Source: Njordibacter sp905182035
GTDB taxonomy: Bacteria; Pseudomonadota; Gammaproteobacteria; Pseudomonadales; Balneatricaceae
Length of the DNA: 64,000 nt
Assembly (NCBI RefSeq): GCF_047730075.1
Contig: NZ_CP159831.1
Coordinates: 1,302,001 to 1,366,000 of the forward strand
Direction: 5' to 3'
Within the stretch, counting starts at the first letter, position 1, and each line of letters begins with the position of its first letter. A model generated the notes under the pieces. It saw only the letters and a program-made list of their open reading frames with translations. It was not told where the DNA came from and made no database searches. Shown here piece after piece: positions 17,287 through 26,079 of this stretch. The translations under genes were made by a program, and so were the position numbers.

Positions 17287-17314
17287 AAAAGGCTGCCTTA
17301 GGGTGGCCTTTTTT
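17287..17314 (+). terminator. intrinsic terminator after gap
   Basis: AAGGCTGCC-TTAG-GGTGGCCTT forms a 9-bp stem with two G-T wobble pairs and a four-base loop, followed directly by a T run (17309-17314). It lies 44 bp after the gap stop and separates it from the nqr operon. Confidence 0.85.
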
Positions 17315-17443
17315 GTGATAAGGCTAGAAGAATTGAGTAAATTTTCGTATAATAAGCCGGCTTTTTTTATTGGTTTTAGTTGCGCATGCTCTGTCTTACG
17401 TTAATCACTAAAGCCGACCATAACTCTCAATTGGGTACGACTT

Positions 17444-18787
17444 ATGATCAAGATCAGACGCGGTCTGGATTTGCCATTGTCTGGTGCGCCGCAGCAAAGC
17501 ATCGAAGATGCTGCAGCGGTAAACCAAGTGGCTGTGATCGGTGCTGACTATGTAGGCATGAAGCCTACCATGCTAGTCAGAGTTGGAGATCGAGTAAAGC
17601 TCGGCCAAGTGTTGTTTTCTGATAAGAAAACCACTGGCGTTTACTTTACAGCGCCTGCCGCTGGTGTGGTAAGTGCAATTAACCGTGGCGCACAACGGGT
17701 GTTGCAATCTGTTGTAATTGACATCGATGGCGATGATGCTGTTGAATTTGCAACCTGCGCTGCCAGTGATTTAACAAGCCTAACTACTGAGCAAGTGGCC
17801 GAAAACCTGCAAGCGTCTGGCTTGTGGACTGCACTACGCACACGTCCATTCAGCAAGGTGCCTGCTATTGATAGTAAGCCTCGTTCTATCTTTGTTACGG
17901 CCATCGATACTCATCCTCTAGCTGCAGATCCTGCGCCTATTATTGCCGCTCAGCAAGACGCTTTCGCACAAGGCTTACAACTGCTGACCAAGTTAACTGA
18001 CGGGCAGGTATTTGTTTGTGCTGCTGCAGACGCGCAAGTGCCTCAGGTTACCGGTACTCAAGTTGAGCGTTTTCAAGGTGTGCATCCTGCGGGTCTTGCC
18101 TCTACACATATTCACATGTTGGATCCTGTGAGTGCTACCAAAACAGTTTGGGTTGTGGGCTACCAAGACGTGATCGCTTTTGCACAGCTATTTGCTATGG
18201 GTAAATTACCTACTGAGCGAGTTGTTGCCTTGGCTGGTCCAATGGTAACTAAACCGCGTTTAATCCGCACTCGTTTAGGCGCTTCTACCACTGAACTTAT
18301 AGTTGGTGAAACTAAACGGGGCAAATTTGACAACCGGGTTATTTCTGGCTCTGTACTCGGTGGCAATACAGCTTCTGGAACTACGGCTTTCTTAGGCCGC
18401 TATAACAACCAAATTACAGTGCTTGAAGAAGGCAAAAAGCGTGAGTTCATGGGTTGGATGACTGCTGGTAGCCAAAAACACTCTGTGCTGAATATTTTCT
18501 TATCGTCTTTGAACCGTACTAAGAAAGTAGCTCTCAATACCTCTACCAATGGCTCACAACGTGCCATGGTGCCAGTAGGTACATTTGAACGTTTGATGCC
18601 CTTAGATATTCTGCCTACGCAACTGCTGCGCAGTTTGGTGGTGGGTGATATCGTTAATGCACAAGAACTAGGTTGTTTAGAACTTGAAGAAGCTGATTTA
18701 GCTTTAATGACCTATACCTGTGCTGGCAAATACGAATACGGCGCTATATTGCGTGACGTGTTAACGCGTATTGAGAAGGAGTGCTAA
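17444..18787 (+). CDS. nqrA: Na+-translocating NADH:quinone reductase subunit A
   Basis: A 447-residue soluble subunit of the Na+-NQR complex, the cytosolic subunit implicated in quinone interaction. The N terminus MIKIRRGLDLPLSGAPQQ is diagnostic, and the lipoyl-like region KPTMLVRVGDRVKLGQVLFSDKK and RNF-type sequences follow (PVSATKTVWVVGYQDVIAF; TCAGKYEYGAILRD at the end). First gene of nqrABCDEF-apbE-nqrM. A TATAAT at 17348-17353, about 90 bp upstream, may be the -10 box, though no good -35 is apparent. The complex couples NADH oxidation to sodium export and supports a marine or halophilic origin. Confidence 0.97.
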   Translation: MIKIRRGLDLPLSGAPQQSIEDAAAVNQVAVIGADYVGMKPTMLVRVGDRVKLGQVLFSDKKTTGVYFTAPAAGVVSAINRGAQRVLQSVVIDIDGDDAVEFATCAASDLTSLTTEQVAENLQASGLWTALRTRPFSKVPAIDSKPRSIFVTAIDTHPLAADPAPIIAAQQDAFAQGLQLLTKLTDGQVFVCAAADAQVPQVTGTQVERFQGVHPAGLASTHIHMLDPVSATKTVWVVGYQDVIAFAQLFAMGKLPTERVVALAGPMVTKPRLIRTRLGASTTELIVGETKRGKFDNRVISGSVLGGNTASGTTAFLGRYNNQITVLEEGKKREFMGWMTAGSQKHSVLNIFLSSLNRTKKVALNTSTNGSQRAMVPVGTFERLMPLDILPTQLLRSLVVGDIVNAQELGCLELEEADLALMTYTCAGKYEYGAILRDVLTRIEKEC

Positions 18788-18789
18788 GC

Positions 18790-19995
18790 ATGAATTTACG
18801 TAGCATTTTAGATTCCATGGAGCCTCACTTCCATAAAGGTGGTAGGTTCGAAAAGTTTTATGCTTTATATGAAGCAGCAGACACTATTTTTTACACTCCA
18901 GGCTACGTGACTAAGACTGGCGCCCACGTACGTGATGGTATTGACCTTAAACGTATGATGATAACGGTGTGGTTGTGTACTTTCCCCGCTATATTCTTTG
19001 GTATGTATAACTTAGGGTTCCAAGCGAACACTGCTATGGAAGCCATGGGTGTTGCCCAAGCTGAGGGCTGGCGTGGTAGTTTTGTTTCTGCTATTGCTGG
19101 TTTTGATGCGGCAAGTTTATGGGACAATATCCTTTTGGGTGCCGCCTATTGGCTACCTGTGTATATGGTGGTGTTTCTAGTAGGTGGTTTCTGGGAAGTT
19201 TTGTTTGCCGCTGTTCGTGGCCATGAAGTAAACGAAGGTTTCTTTGTTACTTCTGTGTTATTTGCTTTGATTCTTCCGCCAGACGTGCCCCTTTGGCAAG
19301 CTGCCTTAGGCATTACCTTTGGAGTGGTTGTAGGTAAGGAAGTATTTGGTGGTACTGGCATGAATTTCTTGAATCCAGCCCTTACTGGCCGTGCGTTCTT
19401 GTACTTTGCCTATCCTGCTCAAATGTCTGGTGATGCTGTTTGGACCGCAGTAGATGGTTTCTCTGGTGCAACTGCACTAGGTTTAGCTAACACAGGTGGT
19501 ATTGCAGCTATGGCTGATGCAGGAATTACTTGGGCAGATGCTTTTATTGGCAATATTCAAGGGTCTGTGGGCGAAGTGTCTACCTTAGCTATCTTTGCTG
19601 GCGGTGCAGTGCTGCTTTGGACTCGTATCGCAGCATGGCGCATTGTGGCTGGTGTCATGGTAGGAATGATAGCTATGAGCTCGTTGCTTAACCTCATTGG
19701 CTCTGACACCAACCCTCTCTTTGCGCTGCCATTCTATTGGCACTTAGTATTGGGTGGCTTTGCTTTTGGTATGATCTTTATGGCCACTGATCCTGTGTCT
19801 TCGTCCATGACTCACACGGGTAAGTGGTACTTTGGTGCTTTGATTGGTGTCATGGTGGTATTGATTCGTGTACTTAACCCAGCCTTCCCGGAAGGTATGA
19901 TGTTGGCCATTTTGTTTGCCAACTTATTCGCGCCTTTGATTGACTACTATGTCACTGAAGCAAACATTAAGCGGAGGGTAGCACGCAATGTCTAA
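18790..19995 (+). CDS. nqrB: Na+-NQR subunit B
   Basis: A 401-residue integral membrane subunit carrying covalent FMN and riboflavin and forming part of the sodium path. The FMN attachment motif SGATALG lies near residue 227 in DGFSGATALGLANTGG, matching the Thr used in Vibrio. Other family stretches are GTGMNFLNPALTGRAFLYFAYP and MATDPVSSSMTHTGKWYFG. I take ATG 18790, eight bases after AAGGAG; a GTG at 18781 lies inside that ribosome site and would overlap nqrA. It overlaps nqrC by eight bases. Confidence 0.97.
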   Translation: MNLRSILDSMEPHFHKGGRFEKFYALYEAADTIFYTPGYVTKTGAHVRDGIDLKRMMITVWLCTFPAIFFGMYNLGFQANTAMEAMGVAQAEGWRGSFVSAIAGFDAASLWDNILLGAAYWLPVYMVVFLVGGFWEVLFAAVRGHEVNEGFFVTSVLFALILPPDVPLWQAALGITFGVVVGKEVFGGTGMNFLNPALTGRAFLYFAYPAQMSGDAVWTAVDGFSGATALGLANTGGIAAMADAGITWADAFIGNIQGSVGEVSTLAIFAGGAVLLWTRIAAWRIVAGVMVGMIAMSSLLNLIGSDTNPLFALPFYWHLVLGGFAFGMIFMATDPVSSSMTHTGKWYFGALIGVMVVLIRVLNPAFPEGMMLAILFANLFAPLIDYYVTEANIKRRVARNV

Positions 19996-20758
19996 TGCAA
20001 AAGATTCTGTATCACGCACAGTGATGGTGGCCTTGGTTCTGTGTGTGGTTTGTTCTGTAATTGTGTCGGCTGCTGCTGTGATGTTGCGGGGCAAGCAACA
20101 AGAAAATGCTATTAACGAAAAGAAATTTAATATTCTAGCCGCTGCTGGTATTGAAGTAGTGGATGGTGATTTGGAGGCGGCTTTTGCAACCATTACGCCT
20201 AAGCTAGTTGATATGCGTACGGGTCAGTTTAGTACTGGCGAAGATGTCATGACATATAATATGCGCAAAGCTGTTAAAGATCCTGCAAAATCACGTGCTT
20301 TAACGAGTGAGCAAGATATCGCTAGCATCCGCAAGCAGTCTTTATACAGTACTGTGTACTTGGTTGAAGGCGAGCAGGGTATCGAACGTATCATTTTGCC
20401 TATCCATGGCTACGGCTTGTGGTCTACGCTCTATGGATTTATCGCCCTAGAAAGCGACTTAAATACTGTTGCTGGTTTAGGCTTTTACGAGCATTCAGAA
20501 ACACCTGGATTAGGTGGTGAAGTGGACAACCCTAAATGGAAAGCGCTGTGGCCTGGTAAGAAAGTCTATGCAGATGGATCTTATGCCCCAGCCATTGGTT
20601 TAATTAAGGGCAAGGCTCCTGTAGGCGATTTACATAAAGTAGACGGTTTAGCCGGTGCAACCTTAACCAGTAACGGTGTAACTAACCTAGTTAAATTCTG
20701 GTTGGGCAAGAATGGTTTTGCACCTTTCTTAACCAAGCTTAAAGCAGGGGAAGCATAA
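19988..20758 (+). CDS. nqrC: Na+-NQR subunit C
   Basis: A 256-residue subunit with one N-terminal membrane helix (TVMVALVLCVVCSVIVSAAAVML) and a periplasmic domain bearing covalent FMN. The attachment motif near residue 223 reads DGLAGATLTSNGV; the usual form is SGATLT, so the first position is Ala here while the flavinylated Thr is retained. Conserved YGLWSTLYGFIAL and FYEHSETPGLGGEV are present. The start overlaps nqrB by eight bases. ApbE, encoded downstream, is the expected flavin transferase. Confidence 0.96.
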   Translation: MSNAKDSVSRTVMVALVLCVVCSVIVSAAAVMLRGKQQENAINEKKFNILAAAGIEVVDGDLEAAFATITPKLVDMRTGQFSTGEDVMTYNMRKAVKDPAKSRALTSEQDIASIRKQSLYSTVYLVEGEQGIERIILPIHGYGLWSTLYGFIALESDLNTVAGLGFYEHSETPGLGGEVDNPKWKALWPGKKVYADGSYAPAIGLIKGKAPVGDLHKVDGLAGATLTSNGVTNLVKFWLGKNGFAPFLTKLKAGEA

Positions 20759-20760
20759 TC

Positions 20761-21408
20761 ATGTCTAAGACAAGAGAAATTTTGTTAGGACCAATCTTTA
20801 CTAACAACCCTATTGCTTTGCAAATTTTGGGGGTATGTTCTGCGCTAGCGGTAACCAGTAGTTTGAACGTCACCATTGTTATGTGTATTGCACTGACTGT
20901 GGTAACAGCGTTTTCTAACTTCTTTATTGCTTTGATCCGTAAGCATATACCTAGCAGTATACGTATCATCGTACAGATGATCATCATCGCTTCTTTGGTT
21001 ATTGTGGTAGATCAGGTTCTTAAGGCTTATGCCTATGAAGTGAGCAAGCAACTTTCGGTATTTGTTGGTTTAATTATTACCAACTGTATCGTTATGGGCC
21101 GTGCAGAAGCATTTGCAATGCAAAACCCACCTATTCCATCTTTCTTTGATGGCATTGGCAACGGTTTAGGCTACTCAGTTGTATTGTTGTTTGTGGCTAC
21201 GGTACGGGAATTGACCGGTTCTGGTACCTTGCTTGGTTTCGAAATCCTACCTTTGGTAACCAATGGCGGCTGGTATTACTCCAACGGCCTTATGTTGCTA
21301 CCACCAAGCGCCTTTTTTGTAATTGGCGGGTTCATTTGGTTACTTCGTAACTCGAAGGTTGATCAGGTTGAACCTGTTGAATACAAACTTGCCTCGCACA
21401 CTAAATAG
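20761..21408 (+). CDS. nqrD: Na+-NQR subunit D
   Basis: A 215-residue polytopic membrane subunit with about six helices. Together with NqrE it forms the pseudo-symmetric core that holds the intramembrane iron centre. Diagnostic stretches are LGPIFTNNPIALQILGVCSALAV-like sequence at the N terminus and LIITNCIVMGRAEAFAM, whose cysteine is a candidate iron ligand. The start is two bases after the nqrC stop. Confidence 0.96.
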   Translation: MSKTREILLGPIFTNNPIALQILGVCSALAVTSSLNVTIVMCIALTVVTAFSNFFIALIRKHIPSSIRIIVQMIIIASLVIVVDQVLKAYAYEVSKQLSVFVGLIITNCIVMGRAEAFAMQNPPIPSFFDGIGNGLGYSVVLLFVATVRELTGSGTLLGFEILPLVTNGGWYYSNGLMLLPPSAFFVIGGFIWLLRNSKVDQVEPVEYKLASHTK

Positions 21409-21419
21409 GGTCTGAAACA

Positions 21420-22031
21420 ATGATTGAAGATTATCTAAGCCTATTTGTTAAAGCCGTGTTCGTAGAAAACATGGCCTTGGCATTCTTCTTGGGCATGTGT
21501 ACTTTCTTAGCGATTTCCAAGAAAGTTAAAACAGCTATTGGCCTTGGTATCGCGGTAATTGCGGTACTCACTATCACCGTACCGGTAAACAACTTAATCT
21601 ACACCTATTTGCTAGCTGATGGTGCCCTTGCATGGGCAGGTTTGCCAGAAGTTAACCTAAGCTTTTTAGGTTTGATCTCTTACATTGGTGTTATTGCTGC
21701 CATTGTTCAGATTATGGAAATGTTGCTAGATAAGTACATGCCAGCTTTGTACAACGCCTTGGGCGTGTTCTTGCCTTTGATCACAGTTAACTGTGCCATC
21801 ATGGGTGCTGCACTGTTCATGGTAGAGCGTGATTACAATTTTGGTGAATCAGTGGTGTATGGCATGGGTGCAGGTGTAGGCTGGGCATTAGCTATCGCTT
21901 CTCTTGCAGGTATTCGTGAAAAACTAAAGTACTCAGACGTACCCGCAGGCCTACGCGGTCTTGGCATTACTTTTGTGACTGTAGGTTTAATGTCACTTGG
22001 TTTTATGTCTTTCTCCGGCATCCAGCTGTAA
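21420..22031 (+). CDS. nqrE: Na+-NQR subunit E
   Basis: A 203-residue polytopic subunit homologous to NqrD in inverted membrane topology. It carries FVENMALAFFLGMCTFLAIS near the N terminus and LPLITVNCAIMGAALFM in the second half; cysteines in these two segments are known ligands of the NqrD/E iron centre. About six helices, normal length, 11 bp after nqrD. Confidence 0.96.
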   Translation: MIEDYLSLFVKAVFVENMALAFFLGMCTFLAISKKVKTAIGLGIAVIAVLTITVPVNNLIYTYLLADGALAWAGLPEVNLSFLGLISYIGVIAAIVQIMEMLLDKYMPALYNALGVFLPLITVNCAIMGAALFMVERDYNFGESVVYGMGAGVGWALAIASLAGIREKLKYSDVPAGLRGLGITFVTVGLMSLGFMSFSGIQL

Positions 22032-22056
22032 AGCGCACTACACAAGGTATAGATGT

Positions 22057-23286
22057 ATGAATAATGAAATTATCCTCGGTGTATTAATGTTCACCGCAGT
22101 GGTTCTCTCTTTGGTAGCGATTATTATAGTTGCTCGTGCCCAATTAGTGAGCTCTGGTGCGGTCACTATTTTTATCAATGATGATCCAGAAAAAGCCATT
22201 ACGGTTGCAGCTGGCGATAAGCTACTGCAGACACTTTCTGCCCAAGGTATCTTTTTAGCCTCAGCATGTGGTGGTGGCGGTACCTGTGCCCAGTGTCGTT
22301 GCATTATTAAAGACGGTGGCGGCTCTATGTTGGCCACGGAAGAAAGCCACTTCACCATGCGTGAAGCAAAAGATGGCTGGCGTTTATCCTGCCAGGTTGC
22401 AGTGAAGCAAAATATGGTGATTGAAGTTGAAGAGGACGTATTTGGTGTGAAACAATGGGAATGCACTGTTGAATCTAACCCTAACGTTGCCACTTTTATC
22501 AAAGAGCTTACCTTGCGTTTGCCAGAAGGTGAAAGTGTTGACTTCCGCGCAGGTGGTTATGTGCAGCTAGAATGCCCATCACACTCTATCGACTACAAGA
22601 CCTTCGACATTGACGAAGAGTACCGTGGTGATTGGGATAAGTTTAATGTCTGGCAGCATAAGTCAGTAGTACATGAAGCTACAGTGCGCGCCTATTCCAT
22701 GGCGAACTACCCAGAAGAGCATGGCGTGGTTAAGTTTAACATTCGTATTGCTTCTCCTCCTCCAGGTAGCAGTGGTATCCCTGCTGGCAAGATGTCTTCT
22801 TACGTATTTAACTTGAAACCAGGTGATAAGATGAAAGTCTATGGCCCGTTTGGTGAGTTCTTTGCCAAAGACACAGAAGCAGAAATGATCTTCATTGGTG
22901 GTGGTGCTGGCATGGCGCCAATGCGTTCACTCATTTTTGATCAGCTTAAGCGTTTAAAATCTACTCGTAAAACGTCTTTTTGGTATGGCGCACGGAGTAT
23001 GCGTGAAGCATTCTATGGTGAAGATTACGATGCCCTAGCGGCGGAAAATGCCAACTTTGACTGGCACTTAGCCCTTTCTGATCCTCAGCCAGAGGATAAT
23101 TGGGACGGCCTTACTGGTTTTATTCATAACGTATTGTTTGACAATTATCTTAAAGAACATGACGCACCAGAAGACTGTGAGTTCTACATGTGTGGACCTC
23201 CAATGATGAACGCTGCTGTTGTACAAATGCTCAAGGACTTAGGTGTTGAAGACGAAAACATTATGTTGGATGATTTTGGCGGATAA
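22057..23286 (+). CDS. nqrF: Na+-NQR subunit F, NADH dehydrogenase and electron entry
   Basis: A 409-residue subunit where NADH electrons enter. One N-terminal helix (IILGVLMFTAVVLSLVAIIIV) is followed by a ferredoxin-type domain with the cluster motif CGGGGTCAQC (C-x5-C-x2-C) and a fourth cysteine in LSCQVAV. FAD-binding (RAYSMANYPEE) and NAD-binding (FIGGGAGMAPMRSL, then MCGPPMM) domains follow. I use ATG 22057 because an upstream in-frame start would overlap nqrE and add 20 atypical residues. The end overlaps the apbE start. Confidence 0.96.
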   Translation: MNNEIILGVLMFTAVVLSLVAIIIVARAQLVSSGAVTIFINDDPEKAITVAAGDKLLQTLSAQGIFLASACGGGGTCAQCRCIIKDGGGSMLATEESHFTMREAKDGWRLSCQVAVKQNMVIEVEEDVFGVKQWECTVESNPNVATFIKELTLRLPEGESVDFRAGGYVQLECPSHSIDYKTFDIDEEYRGDWDKFNVWQHKSVVHEATVRAYSMANYPEEHGVVKFNIRIASPPPGSSGIPAGKMSSYVFNLKPGDKMKVYGPFGEFFAKDTEAEMIFIGGGAGMAPMRSLIFDQLKRLKSTRKTSFWYGARSMREAFYGEDYDALAAENANFDWHLALSDPQPEDNWDGLTGFIHNVLFDNYLKEHDAPEDCEFYMCGPPMMNAAVVQMLKDLGVEDENIMLDDFGG

Positions 23287-24316
23287 CCTAAAACCCTTGC
23301 AACAAATCAGCCTGGCTGCATGGTGTGTATTAATACTCACCATGTTGCTGGGCTGCTCTGCGTCTGAAACACCAAAAATTGAGGCCATTACAGGTTTGTC
23401 CATGGGTACCAGTTATACGGTAAAATGGGTCAATCACGAAGGTTACAGCCGCGATGATATTGCTAATAGTGTTGCAGTTGAATTAGCACGGGTTGAATCG
23501 AGCATGTCGAACTATATGGATGCCTCTGACCTAAGTGGTTTTAATGGTGCGGAAGTCAACCAATGGCATACAGTGCCGGCAGCAATGGCAAGTTTAGTGG
23601 CTCTGTCCCTTGAACTCAGTAAACAAACTAACGGTGCGTTTGATATTACCGTGGGCCCTTTGGTAGATCTATGGGGCTTTGGCCCTGATCCTGTGCCAGA
23701 ACACATTCCTAGCCAAGGTGCTCTTGATGCATTAAGGCCAGTTATTGGTTATCAATATTTACAGGTGCAACAAAATCCACCTGCCATATTAAAACGTGCT
23801 GACAGTGCAATCGATCTGTCGGCCATCGCTAAAGGTTATGGTGTTGATGCAGTTGCCCTATGGCTAGAGGGGCATGAAATTAGCGATTATCTAGTTGAGG
23901 TGGGGGGAGAACTTCGTGCCCGGGGCCTCAAACCTGATGGCTCACCTTGGCGCATTGCCATAGAAACACCCTCTTTGGACACTCAGCAAATTTATCAAGT
24001 AGTTAAAGTAAGCAATATGGCTGTTGCAACCTCTGGTAACTATCGTAATTATTATGAGCTAGATGGTGTGCGTTACGCCCATACGTTGGACCCTAGTACA
24101 TTAAGGCCTGTTACCCATAACTTAGCCTCGGTAACAGTCATTGACGCCAGTGCTGCCAAAGCAGATGCCTTGGCTACAGCTTTGATGGTAATGGGTGGAG
24201 AGAAGGGAGTGATTTGGGCAACTATGCATCAAGTGCCTGCATACTTTATAATGAAACAATCAAATGGCTTTGTGGCACAATCTACTGCAGGCTTTAGTGG
24301 TTATTTGGAGAACTAA
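23270..24316 (+). CDS. apbE: FAD:protein FMN transferase ApbE, lipoprotein
   Basis: A 348-residue periplasmic lipoprotein that attaches FMN to the threonines of NqrB and NqrC. The N terminus has a lipoprotein signal with lipobox LLGC (cysteine around residue 26), followed by GLSMGTSYTVKW, the start of the ApbE fold. SNYMDASDLSGFN, DITVGPLVDLWGFGP, IDLSAIAKGYGVDAVA and YAHTLDPSTLRPV, with the late Ala-Asp-Ala-Leu-Ala-Thr-Ala-Leu block, are all typical. ATG 23270 overlaps nqrF by 17 bp, so the start is not certain. Its place in the nqr operon fits its role. Confidence 0.94.
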   Translation: MILADNLKPLQQISLAAWCVLILTMLLGCSASETPKIEAITGLSMGTSYTVKWVNHEGYSRDDIANSVAVELARVESSMSNYMDASDLSGFNGAEVNQWHTVPAAMASLVALSLELSKQTNGAFDITVGPLVDLWGFGPDPVPEHIPSQGALDALRPVIGYQYLQVQQNPPAILKRADSAIDLSAIAKGYGVDAVALWLEGHEISDYLVEVGGELRARGLKPDGSPWRIAIETPSLDTQQIYQVVKVSNMAVATSGNYRNYYELDGVRYAHTLDPSTLRPVTHNLASVTVIDASAAKADALATALMVMGGEKGVIWATMHQVPAYFIMKQSNGFVAQSTAGFSGYLEN

Positions 24317-24565
24317 ATGCAAACCATGATGTTATCTTTTATGGTCTTAATCCTTATAGTTGTGGGTATGGCCGTAGGTGTGTTGATGGGACGTAAACCT
24401 ATTGCTGGATCTTGTGGCGGTATGACAGCTTTAGGTATGGACGTAGCTTGTGACGTGTGTAAAGGTGACCCAGAGGTGTGCGAAACAGAGCAGCAAAAGA
24501 CCATCAAAGCGGATAAACTGGCGCAAGACCTAGTAGACAATACTAGCTATGATGCTGGTCGCTAA
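24317..24565 (+). CDS. nqrM: Na+-NQR maturation protein NqrM
   Basis: An 82-residue protein (DUF539) with one N-terminal membrane helix (MMLSFMVLILIVVGMAVGVLMG) and cysteines in GSCGGM and CDVCKGDPEVC. NqrM is needed to assemble Na+-NQR, apparently delivering iron to the NqrD/E site; the cysteine cluster fits that role. It starts directly after the apbE stop and ends the maturation part of the operon. Confidence 0.93.
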   Translation: MQTMMLSFMVLILIVVGMAVGVLMGRKPIAGSCGGMTALGMDVACDVCKGDPEVCETEQQKTIKADKLAQDLVDNTSYDAGR

Positions 24566-24612
24566 ACACGGTTTGCTCATCTAATAAAAATTCAGTGGTA
24601 TCGAGAGAAAAC

Positions 24613-26016
24613 ATGGCAGATTATGATTACGATCTAGTAGTTGTTGGAACAGGCCCTGCGGGTGAGGCTGCGGCAATTAACGCTGCCAAACTAGGTCGTA
24701 AAGTTGCAGTAGTAGAAATGCGCGATGAGGTCGGTGGCGCTTGTGCCCATAAAGGAACCATCCCTTCTAAGGCTTTGCGTCACGCCGTTAAACAGATCGT
24801 TGAGTTTAATACCAATCCGATGTTCCGTGCGATTGGTGAGCCTAAAAACTTCTCTTTTCCTCAAGTTTTAAAAACTGCCAGCGAAGTCATTGCTAAACAA
24901 GTCATGCTTCATACACAGTTTTATGCCCGTAACCGTGTCGATGTGTTTTTTGGCTTTGCGCATTTTTTAGACCGTAACAACATTGAAGTGCTAGGTCATG
25001 ATGCCAGCGAAAATTTGCGTTTTGATCAAGCAGTTATCGCTACTGGCTCTAGCCCTTATGAACCAGATGATGTGGACTTTGCCCATCCACGCATTTATAC
25101 CAGTGACACAGTACTTAATCTAAAGCACACACCGCGAACATTGATTATCTACGGTGCTGGCGTAGTCGGTTCTGAATATGCTTCTATTTTTGCTGGATTA
25201 GGTGTTAAAGTTGAATTGGTCGATAACCGTGCTAATCTGCTAGAGTTCCTTGATGTCGAGATTTCAGATTCGCTGAGTTATCATTTACGAAACAACGGTG
25301 TACGTATACGCCACAACGAAACTTATAAGAGTGTCTCAGCGGACGATATTTCAGTCTCTATAGAATTAGAGTCTGGCAAGCGTATTCGCGCAGATATGCT
25401 TTTGTTCTGTAATGGGCGTTCCGGCAATACCAAAGGCCTTGGATTAGAAAACCTTGGAATTGAAACTAACGGCCGTGGCCAGTTGGAAATTGACCACCGT
25501 TATCAAACCAATATAGAAGGTATTTACGCAGCAGGCGACGTAGTAGGTTGGCCAAGCTTGGCTTCTGCTGCATATGATCAAGGCCGTTCAGCCGCTACAG
25601 ACTTACTAGATTTGCCAGGCTTCCGATTTGTAGATGACGTTCCAACTGGTATCTATACCATTCCAGAAATTAGCTCCTTAGGAAAAACTGAAGAACAACT
25701 CACTGAAGATAAGGTGCCCTACGAAGTGGGACAAGCCTTCTTTAAAGACCTTGCTCGTGCACAAATTAGTGGTGAAGTGGTGGGCATGTTGAAGATCTTG
25801 TTTAACCGTGAAACTTATGAAATTCTGGGCATCCACTGTTTTGGTGACCGCGCCTCAGAAATCATTCATATCGGCCAAGCCATAATGAACCAAAAAGGCG
25901 ATGCGAATACTATAGAATATTTTGTAAATAACACCTTTAACTTCCCCACTATGGCGGAAGCCTACCGTGTAGCAGCTCAATTGGGCCTGAATAGAGCTCG
26001 ACAAGTTAATAACTAA
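24613..26016 (+). CDS. sthA: soluble pyridine nucleotide transhydrogenase
   Basis: A 467-residue FAD enzyme exchanging hydride between NADPH and NAD+. The N terminus is YDLVVVGTGPAGEAAAINAAKLG, and the site that in related lipoamide dehydrogenases is a redox disulfide reads ACAHKGTIPSKALR: one Cys is replaced by Thr, which identifies SthA. The central NAD fold is IIYGAGVVGSEYASIFAGLG, and IYAAGDVVGWPSLAS is the second FAD motif. The dimerisation domain is complete. I take ATG 24613 with GAGAGAAAAC upstream. It follows nqrM by 47 bp and may share its transcript. Confidence 0.96.
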   Translation: MADYDYDLVVVGTGPAGEAAAINAAKLGRKVAVVEMRDEVGGACAHKGTIPSKALRHAVKQIVEFNTNPMFRAIGEPKNFSFPQVLKTASEVIAKQVMLHTQFYARNRVDVFFGFAHFLDRNNIEVLGHDASENLRFDQAVIATGSSPYEPDDVDFAHPRIYTSDTVLNLKHTPRTLIIYGAGVVGSEYASIFAGLGVKVELVDNRANLLEFLDVEISDSLSYHLRNNGVRIRHNETYKSVSADDISVSIELESGKRIRADMLLFCNGRSGNTKGLGLENLGIETNGRGQLEIDHRYQTNIEGIYAAGDVVGWPSLASAAYDQGRSAATDLLDLPGFRFVDDVPTGIYTIPEISSLGKTEEQLTEDKVPYEVGQAFFKDLARAQISGEVVGMLKILFNRETYEILGIHCFGDRASEIIHIGQAIMNQKGDANTIEYFVNNTFNFPTMAEAYRVAAQLGLNRARQVNN

Positions 26017-26079
26017 GCTACACTTACGTAACCTGTGATAATTTCATGTGGCGGGTTTTTCTATCCCATTAGGAAACTT

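Noticed and set aside
24613..26016. Lipoamide dehydrogenase or mercuric reductase instead of SthA
   Set aside because: The redox-active second cysteine is replaced (ACAHKGTIPSK), which is the SthA pattern.
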